NCBI RefSeq assembly: GCF_036711975.1
Contig: NC_091967.1
Location: 18,042,001 to 18,106,000 of the forward strand
DNA from: Onthophagus taurus
Taxonomy: Eukaryota > Arthropoda > Insecta > Coleoptera > Scarabaeidae
DNA length: 64,000 nucleotides
Direction: 5' to 3'
Both the position numbers and the translations under genes were made by a program. Shown one piece after another: positions 44,401 to 56,225 of the stretch. The notes under the pieces are model-generated. The model searched no databases, was not told the origin of the DNA, and worked only from the letters and a program-made list of their open reading frames with translations. Every line of letters starts with the position of its first letter. Within the stretch, counting starts at the first letter, position 1.

Positions 44401-47400
44401 CGCTTTTATGTCTTTGACTTTGTACCAGACAAAGTGGATGTCCCTCCCTTAAAACTTTGTGCAGAACATGACAAAACTTCCACGCAACAATTCTATCATC
44501 CATCGTCGGTAATCTAAGGGCGATCGTCCAAAAAATTTGAGCTCCTTGCTGTTGGAACGTTCCGATAATTGCTGAACGGACATGTTTTTGTTTAACTGGC
44601 ACTTCAAGAGGATTAACAGCCTTAGTTATCGCCACATGCTATATTAAACAATAGAAAAAATAGTTAATAACAATAATTAAACAGAATAATTATTAGTATA
44701 TCAAGAAAAACAGCATTTATTGTTGGCAATCAAAAAATGAATGTAAGATCTACTTAAAATTATTAGTGTTAATTAAAAAAGTTACGACTACTCATTACTA
44801 TTCATCAGTTACTAAAAATGCCGACATATTGCAAGTAATTTATTAATGAATTAATATCGTTACAAGTTCCGGTTTTCAAAACGGTTAACGACGGCCAATA
44901 ATGAGACACAAAAATTACAAATTGCGGTTTGATACGCATTTTGATTTTCTGAATAAGTTTTTAATGGAACAATTTATAATCGTTATGGAGAATGTTTAAT
45001 CATTACGGTTCAACGTGTTGCACGAATGCCCGCGAGAAGAAATAAGCCGGAACGATAAGATATTATACGGGTGCATGTATACCGTTACGTTTTACACGCA
45101 AAGTGAACAAAACAAGAAGACCGGAAAAAGAATAGAAAGAAAAAAACACAATGAATGCATTATTCTTTTATGAAATTTACAACGTTGGAAATGTTTAATA
45201 AAACGTCTATTCATCTATTTTGTTTTGTTAAATGCTATTCAATGTTGGTTCGAAAAAACGACAATTAAAAAATATTGTATTTTTAAACCCACAATAATAA
45301 CATCCACTCACATTTTTTTTATTAGTATGACTCAGATATAATGAAATAAATGTTAGACATGGGAATAGGTTCCGATAAAATAGGTAATATCAATAATTAT
45401 TTTATCAACAAAATAATTCTTAGGCACTTAGAAAATATAACACCCAGATAAAATAAAGTATCAAAATACATTTGATTAGATAACATTTAATATCGCGATC
45501 AATAACCGGAGGTAAAATAACAGGATGAGAATGAAATCGAGTACAAAAACATTTAAAGTGCCACTGGAAAGGAAGTGATTTAAAATATAACCAGACTTTT
45601 GACTTCCTTATTAATCGCTGGAATACACAGACGCATACACCGGTGATAAACATGTTACGGGATGCGTTTATTTAAAAGACAAACGCGAAGGAGAGCGAAA
45701 TAATAACGTATTTAATTTAATGTAAAAAAAATTGGTATAAAATCGACATTCCATCAGTTTAAATTTGCGGTTAAAACTAAAAATAGATGAACCTAAACAA
45801 AGATTGAAGTTGATTTAAAATCGTCTAGAAACAGGAAATCAGCAAGAATGTATCGTGAAAAGGTTATTATAAGAATATATTTAAAATGATTATTAACGTT
45901 AGTTAATAGAATCAGATATTGATTCTAGATAAAAGTGAATCATGAATTTCTTAGAAAAAAATTAATCTCGTATGACTACATAAAATCAATAACGAAAATG
46001 TTCAAGAACAAATTTATAAGCAAATTTTAGAAATCAAGGAAATTAATAAAATTCTACATACGCCTAATAATTTATTGCTGGAAATAGTTGATATTGTAAA
46101 AATTGTGAGACTAATTTTCTAAGAAATTTTATGAATACTGCAGAGTATGATAATTAAAAACGTTACTACTTTCTGAAAAAAAAAATTATAGAAGGGTCAC
46201 TAGACGGTATGTTCAAGTTTCTAAATGGCTTGATGATCTAAGACTTTACAATTTATCACCATAGCTGTACTAAATAGAACACAAACGATTTAAATACAGA
46301 GATACTGCGTGTATGAAACAACTTACAGTTAAGGAGGTCTGAACACGTAATCGTAGTACATTCCAGTTGATTGTGGAACACAAGAATTATTCAGGCAACA
46401 AACACACTGTCTTTCGGTCAAAATTTCCAAAATGGTCAACCGGTAAAGAGTCTTGATCGCCAGAACATATTCAAAATATTTTCTACAAAAAATTTGGTAT
46501 TGAATGCGAGCATAGTTGCGGTAAAACTACGTTTAGAAATAAGGAGGCTGTATATGTATATAAAAACAATCCATACCAGATTCATCCAAAAGCAAATACT
46601 TCCGTGAAAGAAGAGACAATTTAGCCAGAAACAGATACGGTACTGATCAGATCGATATGGGAAAAGGATTATCGAAATGCCTCAAGAATGACGATGGAGA
46701 ATAATATGCACAGTAACCAAAAAGGGCGACCTCTTTAACGGCAATAATTACAAAGGGATAACTCTCCTGGCAGCAACATACAATATACTGGGCAGTATAC
46801 TATACAGCAGACTTCAGCCCTATGCTCTGGAAATGGTTGGCGAGTACCAGTGTGGATTCACCCCTGGAAGGTCAACTATCGACCAAATTCACTGATTACG
46901 GTAAATTCTGGAGAAGACAAACAGAAGTCTCCAAGAGCTTCCAAAAAAAGCAAGGTCTAAGACAAGAAGATTCACTGTCATGCTTACTCTTTAACCTCGC
47001 ACTGGAGACAATCCAAGAAATTAAAAATCACATCTAAATGAGGGAAAGATCATAAAGTAAAGTTTCGAATTTAATGTAAAAAAGGATGTGAATGCCACAA
47101 TGCAACGACAATAAAACATACGCTTACAAATTTCTGAAAAACTCACTCTTTCAAAAACGCATAAAAGTTAAAAACACCGAAATATGTTGTAGATAAGCTG
47201 TTTGAACATTGTAACCTACTTACACACCTGTTTAAACTTGCAGATAAGATTCGATTGAAGACGAAATTGAAACGTCGTCTGTGAAATTGAAACACGCATT
47301 CTTTAATGGTTTTTAGGAATATTTCGCAAACTTTCATTGGATTGAAATAACTCTACCAACAGTTATTATCCCGTTCCTATCCCTGAACTACCGATACTTC

Positions 47401-50400
47401 AAAGACAGTTGGATCCGAAGTAGGTACGGGGTATGGGTATTAGTGGGCCAAATAGTCACATTAAATTGCCCCTCAACTCGGACATAACCATTTTTCAAGG
47501 TCTTGCTATAAACTTCTGCACGAATGCTCGATCAAGAGCATTTGAAAATGAAGACTCATAATCCACGACAAAATTCAATAGAGATCCAGAGTAAGATTAA
47601 GAGGTATCAAAATCTTGTTTGTAAGACTTATTTTGGAACGAGAACTCTGATAATTTGAACAAAAGATCATTGATTCTAAGGACCCTTGCGAAATTTCAAT
47701 ACGACAATATATTAAATCCAAGTTCTGTATTTTCTTAAAAGAAGCAAGGATCGCTGTTATTGTAGGTTTCAAGACTAGATCCGCAAGATACAAGACAAAA
47801 TAGTGGTAAGAAAACTCGACAGACGAAAAGTGAGGAAGCCAACAATAAAATAATCGATCTGAAAGGCAACCTAATCTTAATTTGATATAATTTATCTTAC
47901 TTTGAAGCAACATCATTATCACATACCACAGATCTATATCACACTTGTCTAGAAATATTTAAATTTTTAAAAGAACGTATGTTGTTGAATCACGTCAATA
48001 ACGTAAATTAACCAGTGGATGCAATAATCAACGTGAGATTAAACCATCAATAGGTCAAACAATAGGTGCATTCTTGACATTATTTCTCATTAAATAGATG
48101 ACCCTGAGTCTACAGCAATGTCCACCAAATCTCACAAAATAATTAGGCACCCCAGGACAAGAAGTTATAGACGTCCTGTGGTATCAAGGAGCTATCTAGT
48201 ATCTAGCTGTGTAAATATACTTTTCATTAGTCGCGGAATCAGTGAATAAAATGTTAACGCAAAAATCATGGATATACTGAGAAATAACCAAAGCTAAAAA
48301 GTTTTAAGCGAGAATTTGACTGGGCTAAGCCATAAGACGTATAAGATGACGAATAAGGAAACACGAATATGTATATTATTTAATGAAAAGGCAGCAAATA
48401 ACTATAACTGCTACACAAGGCGATTCGAAAGAAGTTAATGATATTGTATGTGAGTGACTATTTGTTCTCGCGTTGCTTAATTCTAAAAAAAAATTGTTTG
48501 GTTAAATGTAAAATCATTTACATTTTGTTGCACTTAGAAACTTAATTTTGGAGAAGATATTGGATGTGTAAACTATTTCAGAGCCGTACTTAAATTCTGC
48601 ATTAATCACACAACGTGTGCAATTAAAAAGTTATTGCACTATTTCTGTGGGACGTTATATACGTGTTGGAATTGGGTTATATGTCCTGCTGGGCTGGGAA
48701 TCCTTGATAGAATTCTTGATGTAGCTTTGCCGTTCACGTTTCATGTATGTATCGCAAGAATTATAAACATTTTTGTTAGGAAGACTTTTTACGTAATCTG
48801 TTGATGACCGAAATGTGCAAAACATATTTTGTTTTGCACTGTATCAAATCTTATGTAATTGGAATATAAAGTCTATAAAAACTTCGAAAATGTTTAAGCG
48901 ATGACTACATGAATTTTTTTTAAGTATTTAATTCAGTATAATACTTTTTAATAAATACTTTAAAAATAATTTTTAATTAAAACTTTTATGACTAATATTT
49001 GTCATGCTTAATCTGTATTTAGTATTTATATATTTTTTTTTACAAATCCAAAAATTTGTAACACACAAATCAACTGATAAGTATATCATTTATTATTTTG
49101 TGTTCTCAACTAGGTTTGTTTACATTGATACCAATTTAATTCATAATCTCTGATAAATGTTTTAAATGTTTTTAAACAGATTTAAATAAAGATAAATGTG
49201 TAAATTTAACCTGAAAGTTTATAACACAAATTTTATTAAATTTTTTTATGTTAATACCAGTTTCTAAATGATTGAAAACTAGTTTTATAATCGGCCATGT
49301 CAAATAATGTACATAGATTTGCTTGCGTTATTTGACATATTTATGCGAATGAAATTTTGAGTTTGAAACCAGTCAAAAACGTTTTGACACGGATTTGCGA
49401 TCAAGTCTAATTACAATCGTAGGCATAATATGGAAAAAAGTTCATGCACATTGAAATTAACAATTATTTAAATACGCAAATTGCTTTGAGCAATAACCTT
49501 CTTTGTGACTGCCTTGGACAGGTTGAATGTTATGTCATGGCTATGTATTAGTCAGTGGCAATACTAAAATTAATTTAACCTTCCAGTACACGCGCTTACA
49601 CAGTCACTCGCGGCGGACTGTCAGTCCGCAATTGCCAATAGAAACGATTGATGGGCAAAAGATGGCGGTAGTTAGAAGTTAAACTTAAGATTTATTATCC
49701 AAATTTTATTATTTACTTTTTTGTATCAAATCCATATAACTTCACACATTTGCAACTAAGCGCAAACATCAAGAACTATCAACCAGAACTAGATCTAACA
49801 TTGGCAGTAGAACTAACACTCGACCTAGAACTAGAAACATTCGGGTTTAGCAGAGCGTCTCTTAAGACGGCTAAACCCAAATATTTCTAGTTCTATGTCT
49901 TGTCCTAGTTCTACTTTTAATTCAATAGAACTAACACCAGACATAGAACTAAAAACATTCGGGTTTAGCCATGCGTCTCTTAAGACGGCTAAACCCGAAT
50001 ATTTCTAGTTCTAGGTCTAGTGTTGGTTCTATTGAACTAAAAGTAGAACTAACACTAGACCTACAAAGTTTCGTGTTTAGCTGTGCATCTTCAGACGGCT
50101 TTTATTTACCCGTTTTGTATACACAACATTAGAATTGTTATTATTGTCTGCCAACATTATCAAATTTTGTAGTTTGTATTCATTTAAATGTTGTCATTTG
50201 GAATAGCTAGCCAATAAAAGATGGAGCTAGTGTGCGCTCAGGAGGCAATTTTTTCGCGTTTCTCAATCTGTCTGGACGCACCTTATAGCTAATATTTTTG
50301 CACTAATCGCACTGGGCAACAATTTTCCATAATGATTGTTTTTTTTTTTTACAACACAAATTAGAAACATAAATTTGTTTTAATGTTTTATGTACTTACA

Positions 50401-51004
50401 TATTTATAAAATGATTTTTCATCAATTTCAATTGTGTAGTCCATTGCTTTAGATTTTTTGGTAAAACATGCAATTAGGATTTTAATTTAATAGAAAATCA
50501 TGCAAGTCTGGAAAAAAATTGTTAACATTTAAAAATTGTGAAAGTTTCAACGACCAAAAAAACCCAAAGCAGGAAGCTTTCTTATGGTGTTAATATCATA
50601 GAATCCACTATAGAGTGTTAATGATAAACATACACAAACACAAACAAATATTTTACGCACATAAATAAAGTAGCTATTTATAACTAAGGGACAAAAACGT
50701 TTATTTATTTTAAATAATCAAAATATAAAGATAATGAGAAATATAAAAAAGCGTTAAAACATTAATCGGAGATAAACAAAGATTATAATCACAAAATTCA
50801 GAGAAAAAAGTTGTACATATAGGTTAAAACTAAATCACTAAGTAATTTTTATTTAACAATATAAGAGGATGCATAAAACACTTAGCCCCAATAAAAAATG
50901 TAACGAAATTTAATATTTACCTGAGATTTTTCGAAATTTTCACGTTCGATGTCCAGACTGGTTTTTCGGGGATGTAATACCCTCGGCAAGGATAACGATG
51001 CCAT
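38460..51004 (-). CDS. Hip1: Huntingtin-interacting protein 1 / HIP1R (Sla2) homolog, complete
   Basis: An endocytic adaptor linking clathrin coats, PI(4,5)P2 membrane and actin. Coding exons (minus): 50921-51004, 44375-44638, 44158-44315, 44041-44102, 43691-43965, 40568-40797, 39587-40515, 39288-39532, 39080-39232, 38930-39021, 38460-38865. All junctions are GT-AG and in phase, giving 965 residues, near the usual length of about 1000. Residues 1-28 hold the SLDIERENFEKSQ leader. An ANTH domain follows to about 280 (PVKQKHVRSAIIGTF, WKFCHVLHKVLREGHP, VEMFDYMDG, GQCRLAPLI, LPPDTLQGHRDRF). A long coiled coil spans about 330-570, and the actin-binding I/LWEQ (THATCH) domain about 670-950 (LEVNEKILDSCTTLM, EIAASTAQLVVASRVKA, QVRVLELEKELEQER). 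Introns 1 (6.3 kb) and 5 (2.9 kb) hold transposon relics. Start chosen by homology and by the first ATG. Confidence 0.95.
40798..43690. other. HIP1 intron 5 with transposon debris
   Basis: Exon phases on either side match (both phase 0), so no exon is required here. It holds a minus-strand LINE fragment at 41679-41963. Two distantly similar blocks sit near 41.40-41.53 and 43.13-43.35 kb (both have GGAGC, TTAGTCTTTAAAA and CATTTAA words) and may be a worn direct repeat flanking an old insertion. Confidence 0.5.
41679..41963 (-). pseudogene. LINE fragment, region between RT and RNase H
   Basis: The frame reads AVEVLLGLSPLHLHIEKLARTTIYRF, matching the ALEVLL.L.PLH..I...A....YRL block found after the reverse transcriptase in R1/Jockey/I-type LINEs. 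Only this fragment is open. Confidence 0.6.
46640..47040 (+). pseudogene. LINE reverse transcriptase fragment in HIP1 intron 1
   Basis: Plus-strand pieces VTKKGDLFNGNNYKGITLL, VGEYQCGFTPGRSTIDQI and KKQGLRQEDSLSCLLFNLALE are the NYRGI, EYQCGFR.NRST.DQ and GLRQGD.L...LFN.ALE motifs of an insect LINE reverse transcriptase. Deletions between the blocks and the absence of the catalytic YADD show it is dead. Confidence 0.75.
49571..49629 (+). mobile_element. PiggyBac-like terminus with internal 17-bp palindrome
   Basis: TTAA followed by CCTTCCAGTACACGCGC has the TTAA target plus CC-rich end seen in piggyBac-type elements. Close inside lies GCGGACTG-T-CAGTCCGC (49613-49629), a perfect odd palindrome of the kind found as subterminal repeats. 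I could not find the matching other end in the window, so this may be a solo or truncated terminus. Confidence 0.4.
49807..50105. repeat. Foldback repeat array: two long hairpins and a broken third
   Basis: Hairpin one: arms 49807-49851 and 49870-49914, 38 of 45 pairs matching. Hairpin two: arms 49925-49970 and 49987-50032, 41 of 46 matching. Both apexes carry GCGTCTCTTAAGAC. A third left arm starts near 50042 and its right arm is disrupted. Arms contain CATTCGGGTTTAGC at the base of the loop and repeats of CTAGAACTA further out. This is the best-preserved copy in the window. Confidence 0.85.
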
Positions 51005-52181
51005 TTTTCACCGTTTTTTCTTTTAACCCACTATTATAAACTATTACCTTTTCTGCATCGCCTTTTAACAAATATTTATGTAAATAATTAAAAAAAAAAC
51101 CTTTGTCTATAAACGCATCTGCACGTCAGACAACACCCGCACTTGACAGATGTTTGCGGTGTAAAATAATTTCAACCTTAAATCCATGTGATGGCAGCAC
51201 CGTTTGGAATAAAGAAACAGTGAATCTCAAACAATTTTAACAATCATTTTCATTTTATTTAATTATTTTTATCTTTATTATTAACAATATCTTTATATGA
51301 GTTTAAGTGATTAAAATTGTTATTAATTACAATTAAATAATTGAGATCAATTTTATCATCAACTTTTTTATCGGCCAATTGGGTTTTAATGCCATCTATT
51401 GAGATAATTTTTTTATGATAAAAACGTGATTAGATTTATTTTACAACTTATACACAACTTTAAAATAAAAAATATATTTAAATACTTTCTTATTTTCTAT
51501 CATTGAAACTTATTTTATAATTTAATTTGTTATAGAAAACAGTTTTGTACGAATTAAGAATTTATCACTTTTAGGTCACTGTAATTTTGGTTGCATAAGT
51601 ATATAAATTTAATTTTTTTAATTAATTTGTTGCCAAGTTTTGCCGAAATATAGACTCTGCGCCTTTATATTTCTTTCGAACTTTCACATTTCTATGATTC
51701 CCATGTTGCCGATTTTTTGCTCTTTATACATGTTTACCAACCTTATTAATGCTATTATGGGTTTTATCATTGATTATACTATTCGTATAAAATAGTCAAT
51801 GACAATACATATTTTGATTTAAAATAGATAATCTTTAAAAAAATCGAAGTAAAATTTCTAAAATTTAACATTAATTAATTAAAAAGCATTCTTTATTTTA
51901 AACTGAATAAAAATGAATTTGTCAAATTAACGTCACTTTGACGTTTCTTATTTTGTATCCAAATAAAAAATGACATGAAATAATTAGAAATCACTTTGAA
52001 ATTAAATCAATCACGAAATGTATAGTAAACAGTTAAAATTAAAACCATAAACTAAATACTTCATAGAAAAGAATTCTAGGTATATGAAGAAATACATAAT
52101 AAAGTATGTTCAAATAAATCATTCATAAAAAGAAAGAGATTTGAATCGATTTTGAGGAAGAATTTAAAATTTGATTTCCAA
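51005..52181. other. Upstream region of HIP1
   Basis: HIP1 is transcribed away from here on the minus strand. The 51.0-51.23 kb part is more GC-rich, as expected near a promoter. Beyond it the sequence is AT-rich with no exon seen. Confidence 0.5.
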
Positions 52182-52301
52182 ATGGCTTTAACGACCCGAG
52201 AGAAAGTGTTAATAGGTTTAGTTGCGTCCCTTTTTATAATGTTTCTGGTGTTGGTGGTTGTAGATATAATATTGATATTAAATATAAAATCGTGTGTATA
52301 A
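52182..52301 (+). CDS. Possible 39-residue single-pass membrane micropeptide
   Basis: A short frame starts in good context (TTCCAAATGG) and encodes a charged N-terminus (MALTTREKV) followed by a strongly hydrophobic stretch at residues about 9-34, ending LNIKSCV and TAA. An AATAAA hexamer lies 80 nt after the stop (52381-52386). I recognise no family. It could be a true micropeptide gene, the first exon of a type II membrane protein (a weak GTGTAT donor overlaps the last codons), or a chance frame. Hydrophobic frames are easy to get in T-rich DNA, so confidence is low. Confidence 0.3.
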   Translation: MALTTREKVLIGLVASLFIMFLVLVVVDIILILNIKSCV

Positions 52302-52656
52302 AAACAATCAATTGTACCAAAATTATTTCGTGCTTACTATCTACGTACACATAAAACAAATTGAATTGATTTATTTTCATAATAAATAGAATATCAAACA
52401 ATACATTTAATATTTTATGATCCTATTTAATCGTTTAGATTGATATTTCAAACACACGCTGTGATGGACGATATTTTTACAAATAAAAAAATTATTTCAA
52501 TAAATACACTACGGTGTATTTATAAATAAAACGCCTTCCACTACGGTAGTTTCGTGTCCGATATAAAGTACACATTTAGTATTTATGTTCTACTTTCAGT
52601 ATAAATTGAAAACAATTTTAAGTTGTCCGCCCAAAATGCTATTTTCAACGTTTGGT

Positions 52657-52672
52657 TATAGATGTCGCTATA
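52657..52672. promoter_or_regulatory. Near-palindromic TATAGATGTCGCTATA upstream of a first exon
   Basis: It lies about 170 bp before the donor of the first exon at 52.84 kb and resembles, with one change, the AGATGGCGCTA word found in the E2F/GGNBP2 promoter region. That word is close to the CTCF core as described for insects. Role inferred. Confidence 0.25.
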
Positions 52673-52739
52673 ACAGTTAAAGCCAAGCTTCTGTCAGATT
52701 ATTCTGCTGTCAGAATTTTCTATTGGTGGAGTCAAGTGA

Positions 52740-52841
52740 TGTTTAAAGGTTAATAAAATAAAACGCTTTTCCTATCGGGGTATTTTATTAATCTTTAAAA
52801 GAAAACGACATTCGAAAAGAGGACACCAACAAAATAACAAT
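52740..52841 (+). other. Probable first exon ending in AT before a strong donor
   Basis: The sequence ends ACAAAATAACAAT|GTAAGTAAAA, a strong 5' splice site. If joined to the WBP4 exon at 58764, which begins G-GCT-GAT-TAT-TGG, it completes ATG-GCT-GAT, exactly the MADYWKS start of WBP4, in a good translation context. If joined to the CAMKMT acceptor at about 55071 it would be a 5' UTR and create a nine-codon upstream frame. The 5' boundary is a guess. Confidence 0.5.
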
Positions 52842-55070
52842 GTAAGTAAAAAAAACTTTATATTATTATCATAATTAGAAATTTTAAGGTTACATTTTTA
52901 ATTGTGTTTTGGGTTGGTTTTTAATTTGTACGGTAGCCAGAAAAAAAATATATATATAAAAAAACTTTATTGGTATGTTTGTTGGAACTAAAAATAAGTT
53001 TTAATGATACCTATATTTCTTAAAGAAAAATATTTTTTGTTCCCATAAAATACATGTTTTTACTTCGCTAAGAGCAATTAAGTCTTTGATATTATTCCAA
53101 ATGTTACTTAATCTGTTGAAAGCTACATTGCAAAACATCGGGCTATATAAAAACCAATCTATTGGCATTCGGAAATTTTAATCTTGATGCCAAAGAGTTT
53201 GTGGAATCTTCATTTAAGCAGTGACAATTATTTACAAACTTACAATGTTTATAGGGTTTTCATAAACGAAAAGAGATTCTTGATGATATTAAGGATTGAA
53301 CCTTTTATGGCCTAAGAAGAGATTTTCCTGATCCAAGCTCCTCCATTTCCAAATTTCCTAAGTATCAACATGTTTCAATACATTAATGTTTGATTTCTTG
53401 AATTAATGATACCTATCTTTTTTAAAAAGTAACATTAAATATAAAATCAATCTGAACTATATCATATGTTATATACAGGTTGTTTCACTTAAAACTCCCA
53501 CACTAAGTATCCCTGAAATAGGTTGAGATATTGTAGTTTTGTAAGAAGGTGTTGCTAGAGTTTGTAAATGACTTCAGTTCTTAAGTATTGTTATTTTTTA
53601 TTATACAAAAATAAAGTTGATGTTGCAGTCAAAGTTTTTGTTAGGTGCAAGTGATAGAACATTAAAAGCTGTGCAACTTTCCTTATCAACATTGATTTGA
53701 AAAACTTAGTAGTTTCAAAGATATTTAGTATTAATACTGAGACTATTAAGAAGATAAGTTAAATATGGATCCAACCATATCACTTGTTACTTTTTTATTG
53801 TTTTTGTCTATTTTTATAGATTGTTAGTTTTTGCCAATTTGCTCCAATTCGATTCTTTGACCCCATTGTTCGACTTTGACTCGCCATTGTTAAGACGCCA
53901 AGAGACGTCTTAATACAGTCTCATATTTGCTCAATAGTCCCTTTTCAGCAAATTAATGTTTTCTAAATTTTTAACAATTTTTTCTAGATTTCTTTTTAAT
54001 CGTCTTTAGTATTTTATCGGTTGATTCAAGCCGTAATTTCCACTTTCCGCTACGCTCTGAGTTCCTCACTAATATTTACATCATTAGGTGCACGCTTATT
54101 CATTGTAATAACATTTATTATTCAAACGGAACTATCCACAAGTGAAATAATGTTATACAATAACATTCATGAGGGTGAATAAGAAATAAACTAAAATGAA
54201 CAAACTTACCATATTAAAAAAGAAATATCTAAGTGCTAGTAACTGTAAATAGTGTTTGAAAGAACTTGAGTGGGAACGACTGTGGTGCTAAGTAAGCTAA
54301 GTATTTCTTAAAGAAGACTAAATAATGTTTGAAGGTTGACGTATACTACATATGACTTAAAAACAACAATAAATTGCTTGTACAACATCAAATTATTATT
54401 GTCGAAGAGAAGGTACTGCCATTATAAGACTAGATACTATTTGAACAAGTCTAGATTCTACTTACAGAAGTCTAAATACTGCTTGAACAGGACTACACAG
54501 TGTTTGAGCTTGCCGAATACCACATATTATTTGAAAAACGTTATGCACCGGTTTCAGAAAATCAGATTATTATTTTATAAAACTAGATACTACTTAAAAA
54601 TGATTAGATACGATTGGCAGAAGACTACATACTGTTTGATGATTTACACAGTCCACTTATTGCTAGCAGAGAGCTATATGCAGCTTACAGAAAGCAAAAT
54701 TCTTGTTCCAGAAAACTAGGTACTACTTGAAATGATTAGATACTATTGGCAGAAGTCTACATACTGTTGTATATTGCTTGAAGAGAGTACATATAGGTTA
54801 CAAAAGACGAAATTTTTATTCCTATCAGAAGATCAGATGCTGTTTACAGAAAACTAAGTACTATTCTCACAAAACTAGATACTCTTTTTATTTATGTAAA
54901 TTTAAACGTTGTAAGTTTTTAAATATTCTTACTGTGCAATATTCGACTACACCCAAACCCATTTTTTGCAAAGTCATTGTTAATTTATGTTAGAACTTAT
55001 TAACATAAATCCCTTAAAAAATATTACTCATTAATAATTTCTATTGATTGAAATTTTTCAATCCAGGCAC
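52842..55070. other. Intron with a MITE end and a 21-nt tandem array
   Basis: It holds a TATA-flanked CAGGTTGTTTC terminus at 53476 whose other end is unclear, and the degenerate tandem repeat at 54.3-54.9 kb. It ends in a plausible acceptor (GAAATTTTTCAATCCAG). Nothing else is recognised. Confidence 0.5.
54300..54890. repeat. Degenerate 21-nt minisatellite
   Basis: The unit AAGACTAGATACTATTTGAAC recurs head to tail, best preserved in four consecutive copies near 54427-54510, and again in looser form to about 54.89 kb. Because 21 is a multiple of three, the array stays open in one frame and translates as seven-residue repeats (KTRYYLN, KSRFYLQ, KSKYCLN). That explains the 127-codon open frame here; I do not regard it as a gene. 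Confidence 0.7.
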
Positions 55071-55098
55071 TCATTGAGTACTTCGCTATGTTAATTCT

Positions 55099-56225
55099 AT
55101 GGACGAGGACGTAAAAAGATGCGGCCTACTGATAAACGGCTCGATTGATCTAAATCAAGTGTTGACGGTCAGCTGCAATGAAAAGAAAAAAGTTGCCAGA
55201 AAACGATGGGCCATTCTGGCTAAAGCTCTAAAGGTCTGTTCAAAAATAAATTTCCCCCACACATAATATGTTAAAGAAATTTTAGAGTTAATGACAAATT
55301 TTACACTAAACCATCACTAAACTTAATTTTTTGATGTTTGGTTTTTATTGTTCAGAGTCCTTCCGGAAGTGAACCTTCAAGTCCAACAGACGAATGTTCA
55401 GTTCGCCGCATCTCGTCCTTCATGCTTTTAACAACATCCAGAGAGAACAGCGTTTTGCAATTACATCAAGATAAGTCCTATTACGATTTAATAAAGAAAC
55501 GTACTTGGTATAAATACTCAATGTGTGCCGGAAATGAAAAAAATGTTAACGATGATTTACACGTTGTAATCGGTTATAGAAAACGAACGTTTTCCGCGGA
55601 AGATTTAATGGGTTTTAATAATACAGGAAATATTTGTATTTGGCCCTCGGAGGAAACGTTATGTTTTTATGTTGGAACGAATTTAGAAATTTTTCGCGGG
55701 AAATCTGTTTTAGAATTAGGCGGTGGAATGTCGTGTTTAGCTGGACTCTTTTGTGGAAAATATTCTGATGCAAAGTCTGTAATTCTAACTGACGGGAACA
55801 AAATTTCTATAGAAAACGTTGAAGCGAGTATGTTTTGTAATGATTTTAAATGTCCGGTTGAAGCTACAGTTTTAAAATGGGGTACGAAATTTTTACCCAC
55901 TCTAAATTCTTTAAACAAACAAAAATTTGATATGATTTTGTGTGCGGATTGCTTATTTTTTGACGAGGCTCGATCGGATTTGATCGAAACTTTTTGCGAT
56001 TTACTCGATGATAACGGTATGGGTCTTATTATGGCCCCACGTAGAGGGAATACTTTAGCTAAATTCGTCGAACAATCGGAAGCGAAAGGTTTTCGTTGTA
56101 ATGAAGTATTAAAGTATAGCGATATCGTTTGGGAAAAACATTTAGGTTTACTCGAAAATAATGAATACGATGAAAACATTCATTACCCTTTACTTATAGA
56201 GTTGACCAAAACAAACAAGTTATAA
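55099..56225 (+). CDS. CAMKMT: Calmodulin-lysine N-methyltransferase
   Basis: By family, a cytosolic/nuclear SAM-dependent enzyme that trimethylates one conserved lysine of calmodulin. Exons 55099-55233 and 55356-56225 join in phase 0 to give 334 residues, close to the human length. The start is the first ATG after an in-frame stop (TGA at 55075). The family signature NNTGNICIWPSEE is at about 132-145, SAM motif I (VLELGGGMSCLAG) at about 163-175, the acidic LTDGN at about 189, CADCLFF at about 240, MAPRRGNTL and NIHYPLLIELT near the end. The N-terminal 45 residues are basic and less conserved. The gene is followed 2.5 kb later by WBP4 on the same strand and may share its first exon. Confidence 0.93.

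Larger units (their letters stand above)
44639..50920. other. HIP1 intron 1
   Basis: A 6.3-kb intron between the short N-terminal exon and the ANTH domain. It holds a LINE fragment (46.64-47.04 kb), a piggyBac-like terminus with a GC-rich palindrome (49.57-49.63 kb) and a foldback repeat array (49.8-50.1 kb). The rest is AT-rich and I see nothing in it. A large first intron is a usual place for enhancers or alternative promoters. Confidence 0.6.

Noticed and set aside
49297..49338. Short hairpin ATGTCAAATAATG / CGTTATTTGACAT
   Set aside because: Total length 42 nt is too short for a microRNA precursor and AT-rich pairing of this size is expected by chance.
49807..50105. CRISPR-like array or bacterial sequence
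   Set aside because: The repeats are inverted hairpins, not direct repeats with unique spacers, and the context is an insect intron.
54336..54719. 127-codon open frame with Tyr/Lys-rich heptads
   Set aside because: It is produced by a degenerate 21-nt tandem repeat; no start context, splice site or homology supports a protein.
55667..56179. 170-codon antisense frame
   Set aside because: It lies opposite the conserved CAMKMT exon and has no domain; a shadow of real coding sequence.
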